Origin: an uncultured Bacilli bacterium
GTDB lineage: Bacteria > Bacillota_I > Bacilli_A > RF39 > UBA660
DNA length: 14,083 nt
Assembly (NCBI GenBank): GCA_947628325.1
Contig: CANQZL010000020.1
Location: forward strand, 1 to 14,083
Reading direction: 5' to 3'
Part shown: positions 1 to 7,800 of the stretch, in pieces
How positions within the stretch are numbered: the stretch's first letter is position 1
Layout: each line of letters starts with the position of its first letter
Position numbers and translations under genes: made by a program
The notes under the pieces: model-generated
Databases searched by the model: none
Told to the model about the DNA's origin: nothing
Seen by the model: the letters and a program-made list of their open reading frames with translations, nothing else

Positions 1-585
1 TTTATTATGTAAAATAGCTTTAATTTTATTCATATTAATATCAGTACTATGATAATCATTATATTCCTTATTAGTTAGTATAATAGTAGTATGAGGAATA
101 TTTTTAATTATTTCAGGTGCTATTTTAATAATAGTTTCATCATTTAATTTTTTAGAATCTTTAACTCCTAATTCTTTCATATAAGAGATATTTTCTTTGC
201 TTACGTATGATGCTGTAACTACTAATGGACCAAAATAGTCTCCTGTACCAACTTCATCAGAACCTATTGAACTCTCAGTAATAGTAATTTCTTTTTTATC
301 ATTTTTAGTCTTTTTATCTTTTCCTGAAGTATCAATTATTTTATTATTTAAAATACGTTCTTGTTCTGTCCAGAAACTAGCTTCTATATCAGCTCCTATA
401 CCTTGAAACATAACTTTACCTGATTCATATAAAGTAGTTACACAATCAATATCTTTTACTTGAAATATAGCATATGGAGGAGTTTTATCACATTTCATAT
501 CACTATAATGTTTGATCATCATGTTTTTAATATTATCGCTTACTTTAAAGACAATTGTTGTTGGTTTAGCCCCTTTAAATTTCAT
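1..585 (-). CDS. rnhC: Ribonuclease HIII, N-terminal part (gene runs off the left edge)
   Basis: RNase HIII endonucleolytically cuts the RNA strand of RNA/DNA hybrids in the cytoplasm, removing R-loops and primers. The 195 codons visible start at ATG 585, five bases after a GAGGTG ribosome binding site (591-596). Residues about 1-85 form the TBP-like substrate-binding domain typical of RNase HIII (opening MKFKGAKPTTIVFK), followed by a lysine-rich linker at about 86-103. The catalytic domain opens with the diagnostic GSDEVGTGDYFGPLVV block, with metal-binding D110 and E111, and continues with the conserved VKDSKKL. The remaining catalytic aspartates and about 100 residues (the family is usually about 300) lie outside the window. 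The N-terminal domain and the GTGDYFGP wording separate it from RNase HII. The gene is divergent from cvpA, as expected for this Firmicutes neighbourhood. A TAATAT at 603-608 may be its -10, but no good -35 is visible. Confidence 0.95.
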   Translation of the reverse strand, partial: MKFKGAKPTTIVFKVSDNIKNMMIKHYSDMKCDKTPPYAIFQVKDIDCVTTLYESGKVMFQGIGADIEASFWTEQERILNNKIIDTSGKDKKTKNDKKEITITESSIGSDEVGTGDYFGPLVVTASYVSKENISYMKELGVKDSKKLNDETIIKIAPEIIKNIPHTTIILTNKEYNDYHSTDINMNKIKAILHNK

Positions 586-615
586 AAGAACACCTCAAAT
601 GTATATTACCATATT

Positions 616-643
616 TTGCTTTTAAAATCATCTAAATTATAAT
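616..643 (+). promoter_or_regulatory. Candidate promoter of the cvpA-trxA operon
   Basis: TTGCTT (616-621) and TATAAT (638-643) are separated by 16 bases, upstream of cvpA in the 84-base gap between divergent rnhC and cvpA. A second TATAAT overlaps at 643-648. The -10 is perfect but the -35 matches only its TTG. In such A+T-rich DNA this is suggestive rather than firm. Confidence 0.5.
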
Positions 644-656
644 ATAATTAAAGTAG

Positions 657-664
657 GGAAGTGA
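657..664 (+). promoter_or_regulatory. Ribosome binding site that sets the cvpA start at 670
   Basis: GGAAGTGA differs by one base from the ideal GGAGGTGA and lies five bases before ATG 670. A GTG at 661 in the same frame is part of this site and therefore is unlikely to be the start, although the open frame extends back to it. Confidence 0.7.
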
Positions 665-669
665 AAAAT

Positions 670-1395
670 ATGTTATTTAATTTAAATTTTAATGATACAG
701 TTGTTGCTGTTATTAATGTAGTTGTTATATTAATACTAGTATTAGGAACTTATTCTGGTTTAAAGAAAGGCTTTTTACAAAGTAGTATTAGAATTATAGG
801 GTTAATTATTGCTATCATAGCTGCTTATATACTTAAAAATCCTATTTCAGTATTTTTATATACTCATTTACCATTTTTTAAATTTGGTGGTTTATTTAAA
901 GGTGTATCGGTTTTAAATGTTATTGTTTATGAATTAATAGCATTTTTAGCCTTATTAATTATATTCTTAATTGCAATAAAGATTATTTGTAAGATTACGG
1001 GTTTAGTAGATAAAGTATTATCTTTAATATTTCTTTTAGGTATACCTAATAAGATACTAGGAGCTATAGTTGGCTTTATTGAATCTGTTATAATTCTATA
1101 TTTTGTATCATTTGTATTTAAATTTACTTGTAATTTTATGAATCTTGATATTAAGCCTTCATTAGTAGATGATGTTGTTAATTTTCCAGTATTAAAACAA
1201 ACTTTTGGTTCATCACTTAGTTCATTAGATGAAATAACTTCTTTAGCTTTAGAATATAAAGATACTAAGGATAAAGATGAATTTAATGAAAAAGCAATGG
1301 ATATTTTAGTTAAATATAAAGTTATAACTGAAGAAAATCTTCAAATACTAATTGATAGTGGTAAAATTACTTTAGATGAAAGTAGTAGTGATTAG
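670..1395 (+). CDS. cvpA: CvpA-family integral membrane protein
   Basis: This 241-residue protein belongs to the CvpA (colicin V production) family, whose exact biochemical role remains poorly defined; the B. subtilis counterpart is yshB. Four hydrophobic segments are visible at about residues 11-30, 40-55, 83-108 and 130-155. The signature YSGLKKGF turn after the first helix matches the conserved G-x-x-x-G-F of the family. A hydrophilic, acidic C-terminal tail of about 75 residues should lie in the cytoplasm. ATG 670 is chosen over the in-frame GTG at 661 because the GTG is inside the ribosome binding site. It sits 12 bases before trxA and is probably co-transcribed with it. In B. subtilis zapA, yshB (cvpA), polX and mutS2 follow rnhC; here cvpA is next to rnhC and the other three are missing. 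Confidence 0.85.
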   Translation: MLFNLNFNDTVVAVINVVVILILVLGTYSGLKKGFLQSSIRIIGLIIAIIAAYILKNPISVFLYTHLPFFKFGGLFKGVSVLNVIVYELIAFLALLIIFLIAIKIICKITGLVDKVLSLIFLLGIPNKILGAIVGFIESVIILYFVSFVFKFTCNFMNLDIKPSLVDDVVNFPVLKQTFGSSLSSLDEITSLALEYKDTKDKDEFNEKAMDILVKYKVITEENLQILIDSGKITLDESSSD

Positions 1396-1407
1396 AAAGG
1401 ATACTTT

Positions 1408-1701
1408 ATGTTAAAAAAATTAAATAGTGAAGATGAATTTGAAAAGATAATTAAAAAGGGAACTTGGTTAGTAGATTTTAGTGCTAGTTGGTGTGGACCA
1501 TGTCGAATGTTACATCCTGTATTAGAAGAATTTGCTAAGGATAATGATGTTTTAGAAATAGATGTTGATGAAAATGACACATTAGCTCAAAATTTTGGGA
1601 TAATGAGTGTTCCTACATTAATAGTTTTTAAAGATGGTCAAGAAGTTAATAAATCTATTGGATATATAGATATAGATAAAATAAAAGATTTAGTAAAATA
1701 A
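1408..1701 (+). CDS. trxA: Thioredoxin
   Basis: A cytosolic dithiol-disulfide oxidoreductase that is normally reduced by thioredoxin reductase and passes electrons to ribonucleotide reductase, peroxiredoxins and other targets. The 97-residue protein carries the active site W28-C29-G30-P31-C32 and the cis-proline P69 in MSVPTL, both in canonical positions. It is slightly shorter than the usual 104-108 residues, with the shortening at the ends. One small oddity is histidine after the active-site helix (CRMLHP instead of the usual MLAP or MIAP). AAAGGA at 1396-1401, six bases before ATG 1408, supports the start. Both tryptophans are TGG, which argues for the standard code. It is the second gene of the cvpA operon and ends at a hairpin terminator. 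In B. subtilis uvrC follows directly; here uvrC is about 10.6 kb away. Confidence 0.95.
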   Translation: MLKKLNSEDEFEKIIKKGTWLVDFSASWCGPCRMLHPVLEEFAKDNDVLEIDVDENDTLAQNFGIMSVPTLIVFKDGQEVNKSIGYIDIDKIKDLVK

Positions 1702-1734
1702 AATAAGAAATGGGGTGGCATTTCTTATTTTTTA
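1701..1734. terminator. Bidirectional terminator between convergent trxA and the 870-residue gene
   Basis: A perfect 12-bp inverted repeat (AAATAAGAAATG at 1701-1712 and its complement at 1719-1730) with a GGGTGG loop (1713-1718). A run of T follows on the plus strand, and a T-rich stretch on the minus strand. The hairpin includes the last base of the trxA stop codon. Its right arm contains the stop codon (1725-1727) of the gene on the opposite strand, so one structure serves both genes. Confidence 0.85.
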
Positions 1735-4337
1735 TATAGTTTTAATTTACCATCGTTATCATATATTATAGAAGTATATCCTGATATTTCTATTAATGAT
1801 TTTTTATTATTTTGATTAGCTAAGACTATTTCTTTACTATCATCATTTCTTGTTATTATGTACCAATCATCACCTAAGACAACATCTTTAATATCATCTA
1901 TATTTCTTAATAAATGATAATTACTGATATTTTGTTCCTGTTCTTCTTTAGTTCCATTGAAACAAGATAAGGCTTTAATTCGATTAATTAGAGCAATTAT
2001 ATCACTATTTATTTCATCTTTAAGATATGTTTCAACAGGTTTTCTAGGTCTTTCATATATATCGTCTTCTTCATCATATCGCATATCTCTAGGGGAAGTT
2101 AAGCCCATATTATTACGAGAAGCAATTAGGAAAGCAGGGTAGTGATTACCGAAATCAGTTGTAAAGCATTTTTCAGGATCAACAGATACTTCTTGGAAGA
2201 AATTTTCGTCTTCATTATCATAAGTATGAACAAATTTTTCCCAACTTTCACCAAGTGTATTTAAAGGTACTCCAAAAAAGCGTGAATCAACTTTTTCAAA
2301 ACGATTATCAAATAAATCAGATTCTAATATTCCTGCTTTATTGCAGACAACATAATCAATAGGGCAATTGTCATTAGTTGTTAGTTCAATCATTTTATTT
2401 GCCATAATAGTTATTAAATCGACGATTGTTTTCATTTCATTTGTTTCTTCTTGATTATTGGCTTTCATTTTATTATTTCTAAGTCTTATACCATTTATCA
2501 TTAAAACATTATTTCTTCTAAAACAAGAAGCTCTAGCAATTAATTCTCCCTCTTTATTAACTACTTTAACAACATATCCATTTTTACTTAAAAGACTATA
2601 AAAGAAGAAATCATTTTCATTTATAGAAACAAAGAAACAAGTTTTGGTGTCTATACCACTTGTAAAAATATCTGGATTATTATTGTGATATCTTAAAAGA
2701 GTATAATCGCCTTTTTTAGTATTACAATTAAATGGTAGACTACTTTTATTTATACGTTCACTACGTACTGCTAAATCAATTATTTTTCTTAATCTTAGTC
2801 TAATTACATCATCTGTTATAGGTCCTGGAACAAATTGATTAAAACTAATTACTTTAGCTGCATTTTCTATTCCAATTAAACCTATTAATAAGTCATTGGC
2901 ATAATTATATAAATTAGCTTGTTTTATTAATTGTTGAAGATTATTAATATCAAGATTTGCAATTTGACAAGTTTTATTTATTTTAGCATAATTATTAATT
3001 ATTTTACTTATAGTTTGAATATCTATATTATCACTTATATATGCCCATAATATACCTTTTTCAAGTAAAAGATCTTTTAGTTTATTAAATTCTTCTGATG
3101 TTAAATTATTTAATTGCTCTTGATCAATTAAAGATACTAGGTTATTTATTTTTTCAGCTTTAAACCAAGGAGTAATATCTATTAAATCTTCTTCCTCTTC
3201 TTCATCTTTGGAAATATTAAATAATTCATTTAATTTTTTATAATATTTAAATAATTTATTATGGAAAGATTTAATTTGATTTAATCTGTTTTTATACATT
3301 ACACATTTTTCTTCTTCAGTTTTACTAAGAGCTTGATTATTTATAAAAACAAATTTATTATTAGCATCTAATTTAATAGAACAATTACAACCACTTGCGT
3401 GATCAACTATAGTATTTAAAAGCGATAAATCACTTTGTTTGATTTGTTCTCTGTCTTTTAGAATTTCTTTGTTATCGGGATTTACATTATTTTTATGACA
3501 TTTTATTAAATATTGCATTAATTCTAAAATAAGCCATTTATACTCTAAAGGTTCATTTTTTACAGACTCATTTAATGCTTTTTCATAGTTACTTTTTAAT
3601 GTTTTAAAATCTCTATTTTGTTCATAGATGACATAATTTTGTGGCTCTTTTAATTTAATAATATTACTGATTGCTTCTATAGGATTATGAGCAAATACAG
3701 TTTCAAGTAATTTGTTAAATAAATTATCATCTATAACATAAATATTAAGATTTTCTTTAATAGCTTTTTGAATACCATATTTAAAATCAGTAACTGTTAC
3801 ATAATATTTAAACTGTTTTACATCCATTGGTCTTTTTTTACGATCAGTATTTTTCTTTTTCTTTATATATGGTAGTATTTCGGCTATACGTTTATCAAGG
3901 TTTCCTCTAATAAAATTTTCTTTTACTTTAGCTTTATATTCTCTAAAAATACTTATAAGTTCAATTTTAGCTTCTTGTCTAGCTTTGTCATCTTTATTGT
4001 CTTTTCGCATTGCGTAAATTAATCTTTTAAGATAGTTAAAACTATAATTTGTATTTCCTTCAATAGATTTTAAAATATTAGAGAAGATTTCAATAGTTTT
4101 AAATATTTTATGATTATTAACACAATCTTCTAATTGATCAACTAAATTACGATGAATAGTATCACTATCACGATATAGTTCATCATATTGTCTATTTACA
4201 TAGTAAATACTTGATAATTCATATACTTCTTTACTTGATTTAGGAAGAGTAGAAAATAGTTCTTTAAGTCTGTTATTATCGGGTAAAATACTAGTAATTT
4301 TGTTTAACTCTATTTCAAGTTGATTTATTTGACTCAT
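1725..4337 (-). CDS. Unrecognised 870-residue cytoplasmic protein (helical N-terminus, mixed C-terminal domain)
   Basis: I do not recognise this protein. It has no signal peptide or membrane segment. Residues 1-170 are charged and helix-prone, possibly coiled coil, ending in a basic patch (IKKKKNTDRKKRP). Residues 170-520 are mostly helical with many asparagine/lysine stretches, a CxC (C317, C319) and an acidic run at 378-386. Residues about 535-640 look like a compact alpha/beta domain. The block LLRYHNNNPDIFTSG leads into G561-IDTKT-C567, then GELIARASCFRRNN and a hydrophobic MINGIRL strand. This spacing reminds me of uncharacterised bacterial domains with a conserved G-x-x-T-x-x-C turn, but I cannot name a family. 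The last 50 residues are beta-rich. ATG 4337 follows AAGGGGG at a spacing of 5-6. It has its own promoter and ends convergently into the trxA terminator. Confidence 0.8.
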   Translation of the reverse strand: MSQINQLEIELNKITSILPDNNRLKELFSTLPKSSKEVYELSSIYYVNRQYDELYRDSDTIHRNLVDQLEDCVNNHKIFKTIEIFSNILKSIEGNTNYSFNYLKRLIYAMRKDNKDDKARQEAKIELISIFREYKAKVKENFIRGNLDKRIAEILPYIKKKKNTDRKKRPMDVKQFKYYVTVTDFKYGIQKAIKENLNIYVIDDNLFNKLLETVFAHNPIEAISNIIKLKEPQNYVIYEQNRDFKTLKSNYEKALNESVKNEPLEYKWLILELMQYLIKCHKNNVNPDNKEILKDREQIKQSDLSLLNTIVDHASGCNCSIKLDANNKFVFINNQALSKTEEEKCVMYKNRLNQIKSFHNKLFKYYKKLNELFNISKDEEEEEDLIDITPWFKAEKINNLVSLIDQEQLNNLTSEEFNKLKDLLLEKGILWAYISDNIDIQTISKIINNYAKINKTCQIANLDINNLQQLIKQANLYNYANDLLIGLIGIENAAKVISFNQFVPGPITDDVIRLRLRKIIDLAVRSERINKSSLPFNCNTKKGDYTLLRYHNNNPDIFTSGIDTKTCFFVSINENDFFFYSLLSKNGYVVKVVNKEGELIARASCFRRNNVLMINGIRLRNNKMKANNQEETNEMKTIVDLITIMANKMIELTTNDNCPIDYVVCNKAGILESDLFDNRFEKVDSRFFGVPLNTLGESWEKFVHTYDNEDENFFQEVSVDPEKCFTTDFGNHYPAFLIASRNNMGLTSPRDMRYDEEDDIYERPRKPVETYLKDEINSDIIALINRIKALSCFNGTKEEQEQNISNYHLLRNIDDIKDVVLGDDWYIITRNDDSKEIVLANQNNKKSLIEISGYTSIIYDNDGKLKLYKK

Positions 4338-4359
4338 ATAAATCCCCCTTATGAAGAAT

Positions 4360-4388
4360 ATTTTAAATAATGTTTATAATATAGTCAA
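4360..4388 (-). promoter_or_regulatory. Strong sigma-A-type promoter of the 870-residue gene
   Basis: On the minus strand TTGACT (4388-4383) and TAAAAT (4365-4360) are separated by exactly 17 bases, each one base from consensus. This predicts a transcript start near 4353, leaving a short leader with a purine-rich AAGGGGG ribosome binding site before ATG 4337. It makes the 870-residue gene independent of the upstream YigZ-like gene, although read-through from that gene is also possible because no terminator is visible between them. Confidence 0.75.
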
Positions 4389-4415
4389 ATTTTGCTTATT
4401 TTAGGGAGAAAAAAA

Positions 4416-4769
4416 TTAAATATTTAAAGTTGCTTGATTGGCTGCTTCACTATATGCTCTAATTAATCCACCAGCTCCTAATTTAATACCACCAAAGTAT
4501 CTTATGACAACAATTAAACAATTATTTAAGTTTTTTCTTTCGATAATGTTATAAATGGGTAGTCCCGCAGTATTAGAAGGTTCTTTATCATCACTTTTTT
4601 TTGCTGTATTTCCTATTTTATAAGCATATGGCATATGACGAGCTTTTTTATGCTCTTTTTTTAAGACTTCTAATATATTTTTAACTTCGTCTATATTGGT
4701 TACTTCATAGTATAAGCCAATAAATTTAGACTTTTTGATTTCAATTAAAGATTCATTTAGTAATTTCAT
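4416..4769 (-). CDS. IMPACT/YigZ-family protein, N-terminal domain only
   Basis: A 117-residue protein matching the IMPACT (UPF0029) domain of the YigZ/YvyE family. Members have been linked to translation control in eukaryotes (IMPACT), but the bacterial role is unsettled. The recognisable blocks in order are IKKSKFIG (11-18), ARHMPYAYKIG, a SDDKEPSNTAG loop, then VIRYFGGIKLGAGGLIRAYSEAA near the C-terminus. Typical bacterial members have about 200-215 residues with a second ferredoxin-like domain (DUF1949). Here the frame stops immediately at the domain boundary, and I see no remnant of the second domain downstream. ATG 4769 is preferred to the in-frame GTG at 4778, because the GTG lies inside the AGGTGG ribosome binding site (4775-4780). 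It is divergent from the giant gene and lies 78 bases upstream of the 870-residue gene on the same strand. Confidence 0.85.
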   Translation of the reverse strand: MKLLNESLIEIKKSKFIGLYYEVTNIDEVKNILEVLKKEHKKARHMPYAYKIGNTAKKSDDKEPSNTAGLPIYNIIERKNLNNCLIVVIRYFGGIKLGAGGLIRAYSEAANQATLNI

Positions 4770-4786
4770 AATGACCACCTAAAAGT

Positions 4787-4795
4787 ATTATAACA
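4787..4795 (-). promoter_or_regulatory. Extended -10 promoter of the YigZ-like gene
   Basis: On the minus strand TG-T-TATAAT (4795-4787) is a perfect extended -10 element. It lies seven bases before the AGGTGG ribosome binding site. There is no recognisable -35, as is common for extended -10 promoters. It faces away from the promoter at 4824-4832. Confidence 0.65.
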
Positions 4796-4823
4796 TGTTT
4801 TTATATCTTTAAAGTTTTGTTTA

Positions 4824-4832
4824 TGCTATACT
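4824..4832 (+). promoter_or_regulatory. Extended -10 promoter of the giant gene
   Basis: TG-C-TATACT is an extended -10 element one base from consensus. It lies 23 bases before ATG 4856, leaving a leader of only about 15-17 bases that consists mainly of the ribosome binding site GAGTGGTG (4843-4850, spacing 5). The expected -35 window (about 4804-4809) falls next to that of the opposite promoter, so the two polymerase footprints would overlap. Confidence 0.65.
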
Positions 4833-4855
4833 AATAATGATAGAGTGGTGTTAAT

Positions 4856-7800
4856 ATGCAGGATGATATAAAAAAAATAACTGAAATTTTAGTTGATGAT
4901 TTTTTTGAAAATATTTCTTATATTCCAACTAGTAAAAACACTATTGATTATAATCAGTTTTTCTCTTTAAATATTAATAATCGTTTATATAATGATTATT
5001 TTAGCTTTTTAGAAAAGTATCGTCATAATTTCGAATTTTATGATTTATTTATGCAAACTATTGGTGAAATAGCAATTTTAAAGTTTATTTTACCAGATGA
5101 TTATTATCAGGATGTTTTAAATTATTTATCTAAGAAAGATAAGGATTATTTTATATCTCATTTTGCACTTTATGATGAAAAAGATTTAGATTATTGTCTT
5201 TCTTTAGGGTATAGTTTGAATGATATTTTGGAAAATGCTTCTAATATAGAAGATCAAATTCTTTTAACAATGTACTTAAAAGATCGTTCTTTGCTTTCTA
5301 ACATTTTAGATAAATATTTTTCTTATGCTTATAGTGTTATAGCATATGAGTTTATTAATGGTGATAAAAATATTTTAAAAGAATTCTTAAATAATGTTGG
5401 TTATTCTAATGATAAAATGAATAACTTGTTTAAAGCAATAGTTAATAATTGTAATCATTTTGATATTAATGCTCTTCTAGATAATATTTTACTTTATTAT
5501 AACAATGATATATCATTTATAGAAGATAATGATTTAATTAAAGATATGATTGTAAAAGGTGGAGTTAAAGCATTAGTTTTAGCTAAAAATCCTACTTCAG
5601 AGTTAGTATCTTTAGCTACTGATTTTTCTTATAATGATTATATTTTTATTGATGGTGATTATAAGAAAAGTGAAGATTTATTATTAAGTCTTTTGAATAA
5701 GGGTAATTTTGAGGCTTTATTTAAAGCTCCTATTGAAGCAATTGGTGAAAGAGTATTTGACTATTTAGTTAAGAATAACGTTGATATTGAATTGTTGAAA
5801 GATAATAATACTTTGCGATATTCTTATGTTATTAATAAATATTTAGCTTTACAAGGTTATTATGATAATATAAAGTATATAAGCAATATTTTAACTGATA
5901 TTAATGCCTTTAATTTTGTTTTAGAGATGATTAAAGAGGGTAGATGTAATAATTTAAATAACAATTCAATCACATTATTAAGTTATATTGTTAATAAAGA
6001 GTTTGATAAGATTGCTGATTTCCCTAGGTATCTTTATTTTAATATTAGTGAGGAAGTTGGCAAAGCTTTAATTCAAATTGGTCTTACTAGTGAAGCTTAT
6101 ATAAAATTTTTTAATTATAATAGTGTTTTATCTTCATGCTTTGTGCAACATGGAGATTATGAAGTATTATTTAAAGGTAGTTATTTATCTTTTGATAACA
6201 GAGCTTATTTAGATAAATTAACTTATGATATGTATTTAAAGTATGTAGATAAGTATGGTGTGGGAGTAATACCTTTAGAAATATTTGCTAAATTTGTTAA
6301 AGAAGGTCATTATGAGATATTTTTAAAGGCAAAACTAGATGAAGGATATTTATTTGATAATATATTAGATGATTTTGGTTTTGCTGATTTAACTTATGAT
6401 GCTTATTTAAAATTACCAGATTATGTTAGAGATTTTCCTTTATTAAAAAATAAATTTTTGGCTTATAGTTCGGATATGTATTTAGAAGTCTTAAAGAGTA
6501 AACCAACCCCTGAAGCTTTAGAGAAAGCAGCATTAAATAATATGCCTTTTGATGAATTTATTTCTTACATAGATGAAGAAAGTTCACTATTAACTTTTCC
6601 AACAGTAATGCATTATTTGGAAAATAATCATTTAGATATTATTAAATATGTAAGTAAAGGATGCGATTTTCCACAGATTGGTTTAATAGTGGATAAAATT
6701 TTATCTTTAGTTAATGGTAATGTACCACCTGATTATGTTATGGAGCGTCGTTATATAGCTGATGGTATAGTGGAAAGATTTATTAAGAAGAAAGACTTTT
6801 CAATATTAAAATTTTATACTTTTTTCAATAGTCGTATTTTAAAATTACTTATTGATAATGGATATACTTTAGATGATTTTATAAAAAATCCATTTTATAA
6901 TTGGCAACTCATTTGTCATTTCTTAACGAAAGATAATGAAGAAAAAATAATGTATTGTTTTGAACAATTAGCTAATGATAGCAATATTAGATATGTTATT
7001 GATTCACATAATATTATTGTTAAAGCATATCATGAAGGGTATAGTATTTCAAATATCAATAAACTTATTAAATTGTTTAATGTTAAATCATTTGAATTAT
7101 TTAAGAATATTGAGGAAAAAGACTACAATATATTTAATGAATTAGATTTTAATGATTTATTTTATAATAAATTGCTAGTTGATAAGATATTGCCTTATTT
7201 AAGTCTTGATAAGATTAAAAGAAACTTAGTTATTTGTACTTCTAATGATATGAGATGTTATATTATTGAAAAAATGGTTAATTTAGGGCATAGTGAATTT
7301 ATTGAGTATTTTACTGGTAGAATTTCTAGAAATGTTGTAAAGAGGGCTTTGTTAGCAGGATATTTTCCTAATGAAGATGTATTAGTAAATAATAGTAATT
7401 TAAAAAAAGTAATTGAAAATTTAAACTTTACGGAAGAGGAATTAGCTTATTTAAGGAATCAAATTGATAAACAACCTTTATTCGTTATTTATTTTAAAGA
7501 TATTTTACATAATTCTGATTTAATATATTCATATATATTTAAAGAACCAAGAATCTTATTATATTGTGATGATGAAATTGCTTGTAATCAAGATTTGTTA
7601 AGAAAGGTTGTTGTTACTAATCCTGCTATTGTAGGTCAACTAATTAATAAGCTTAATCATAGTTTTATTTTAGAACTTGTTGAAATAAATAAATCTTTAT
7701 TGGAGTATATACCTTCTTCTATTTTTAGTAAGGAAGAGTTAGTTTCTTTAGTTCAAGCATATCCTGAATTTATTGATCATGTTACTAGTAGTATTGATGA

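Noticed and set aside
460..642. Open frame of 60 codons on the plus strand
   Set aside because: It lies antisense to rnhC, has no ribosome binding site and spans the rnhC promoter region; a shadow of the real gene.
661..669. GTG start for cvpA at 661
   Set aside because: The GTG is part of the GGAAGTGA ribosome binding site; ATG 670 has correct spacing.
1392..1580. Open frame of 62 codons on the minus strand inside trxA
   Set aside because: Antisense to an unambiguous thioredoxin gene, with no family resemblance of its own.
1957..2142. Open frame of 61 codons on the plus strand
   Set aside because: Antisense to the 870-residue gene, starts without a ribosome binding site, serine-rich translation typical of a shadow frame.
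4770..4778. GTG start for the YigZ-like gene at 4778
   Set aside because: The GTG lies within the AGGTGG ribosome binding site; ATG 4769 is the natural start.
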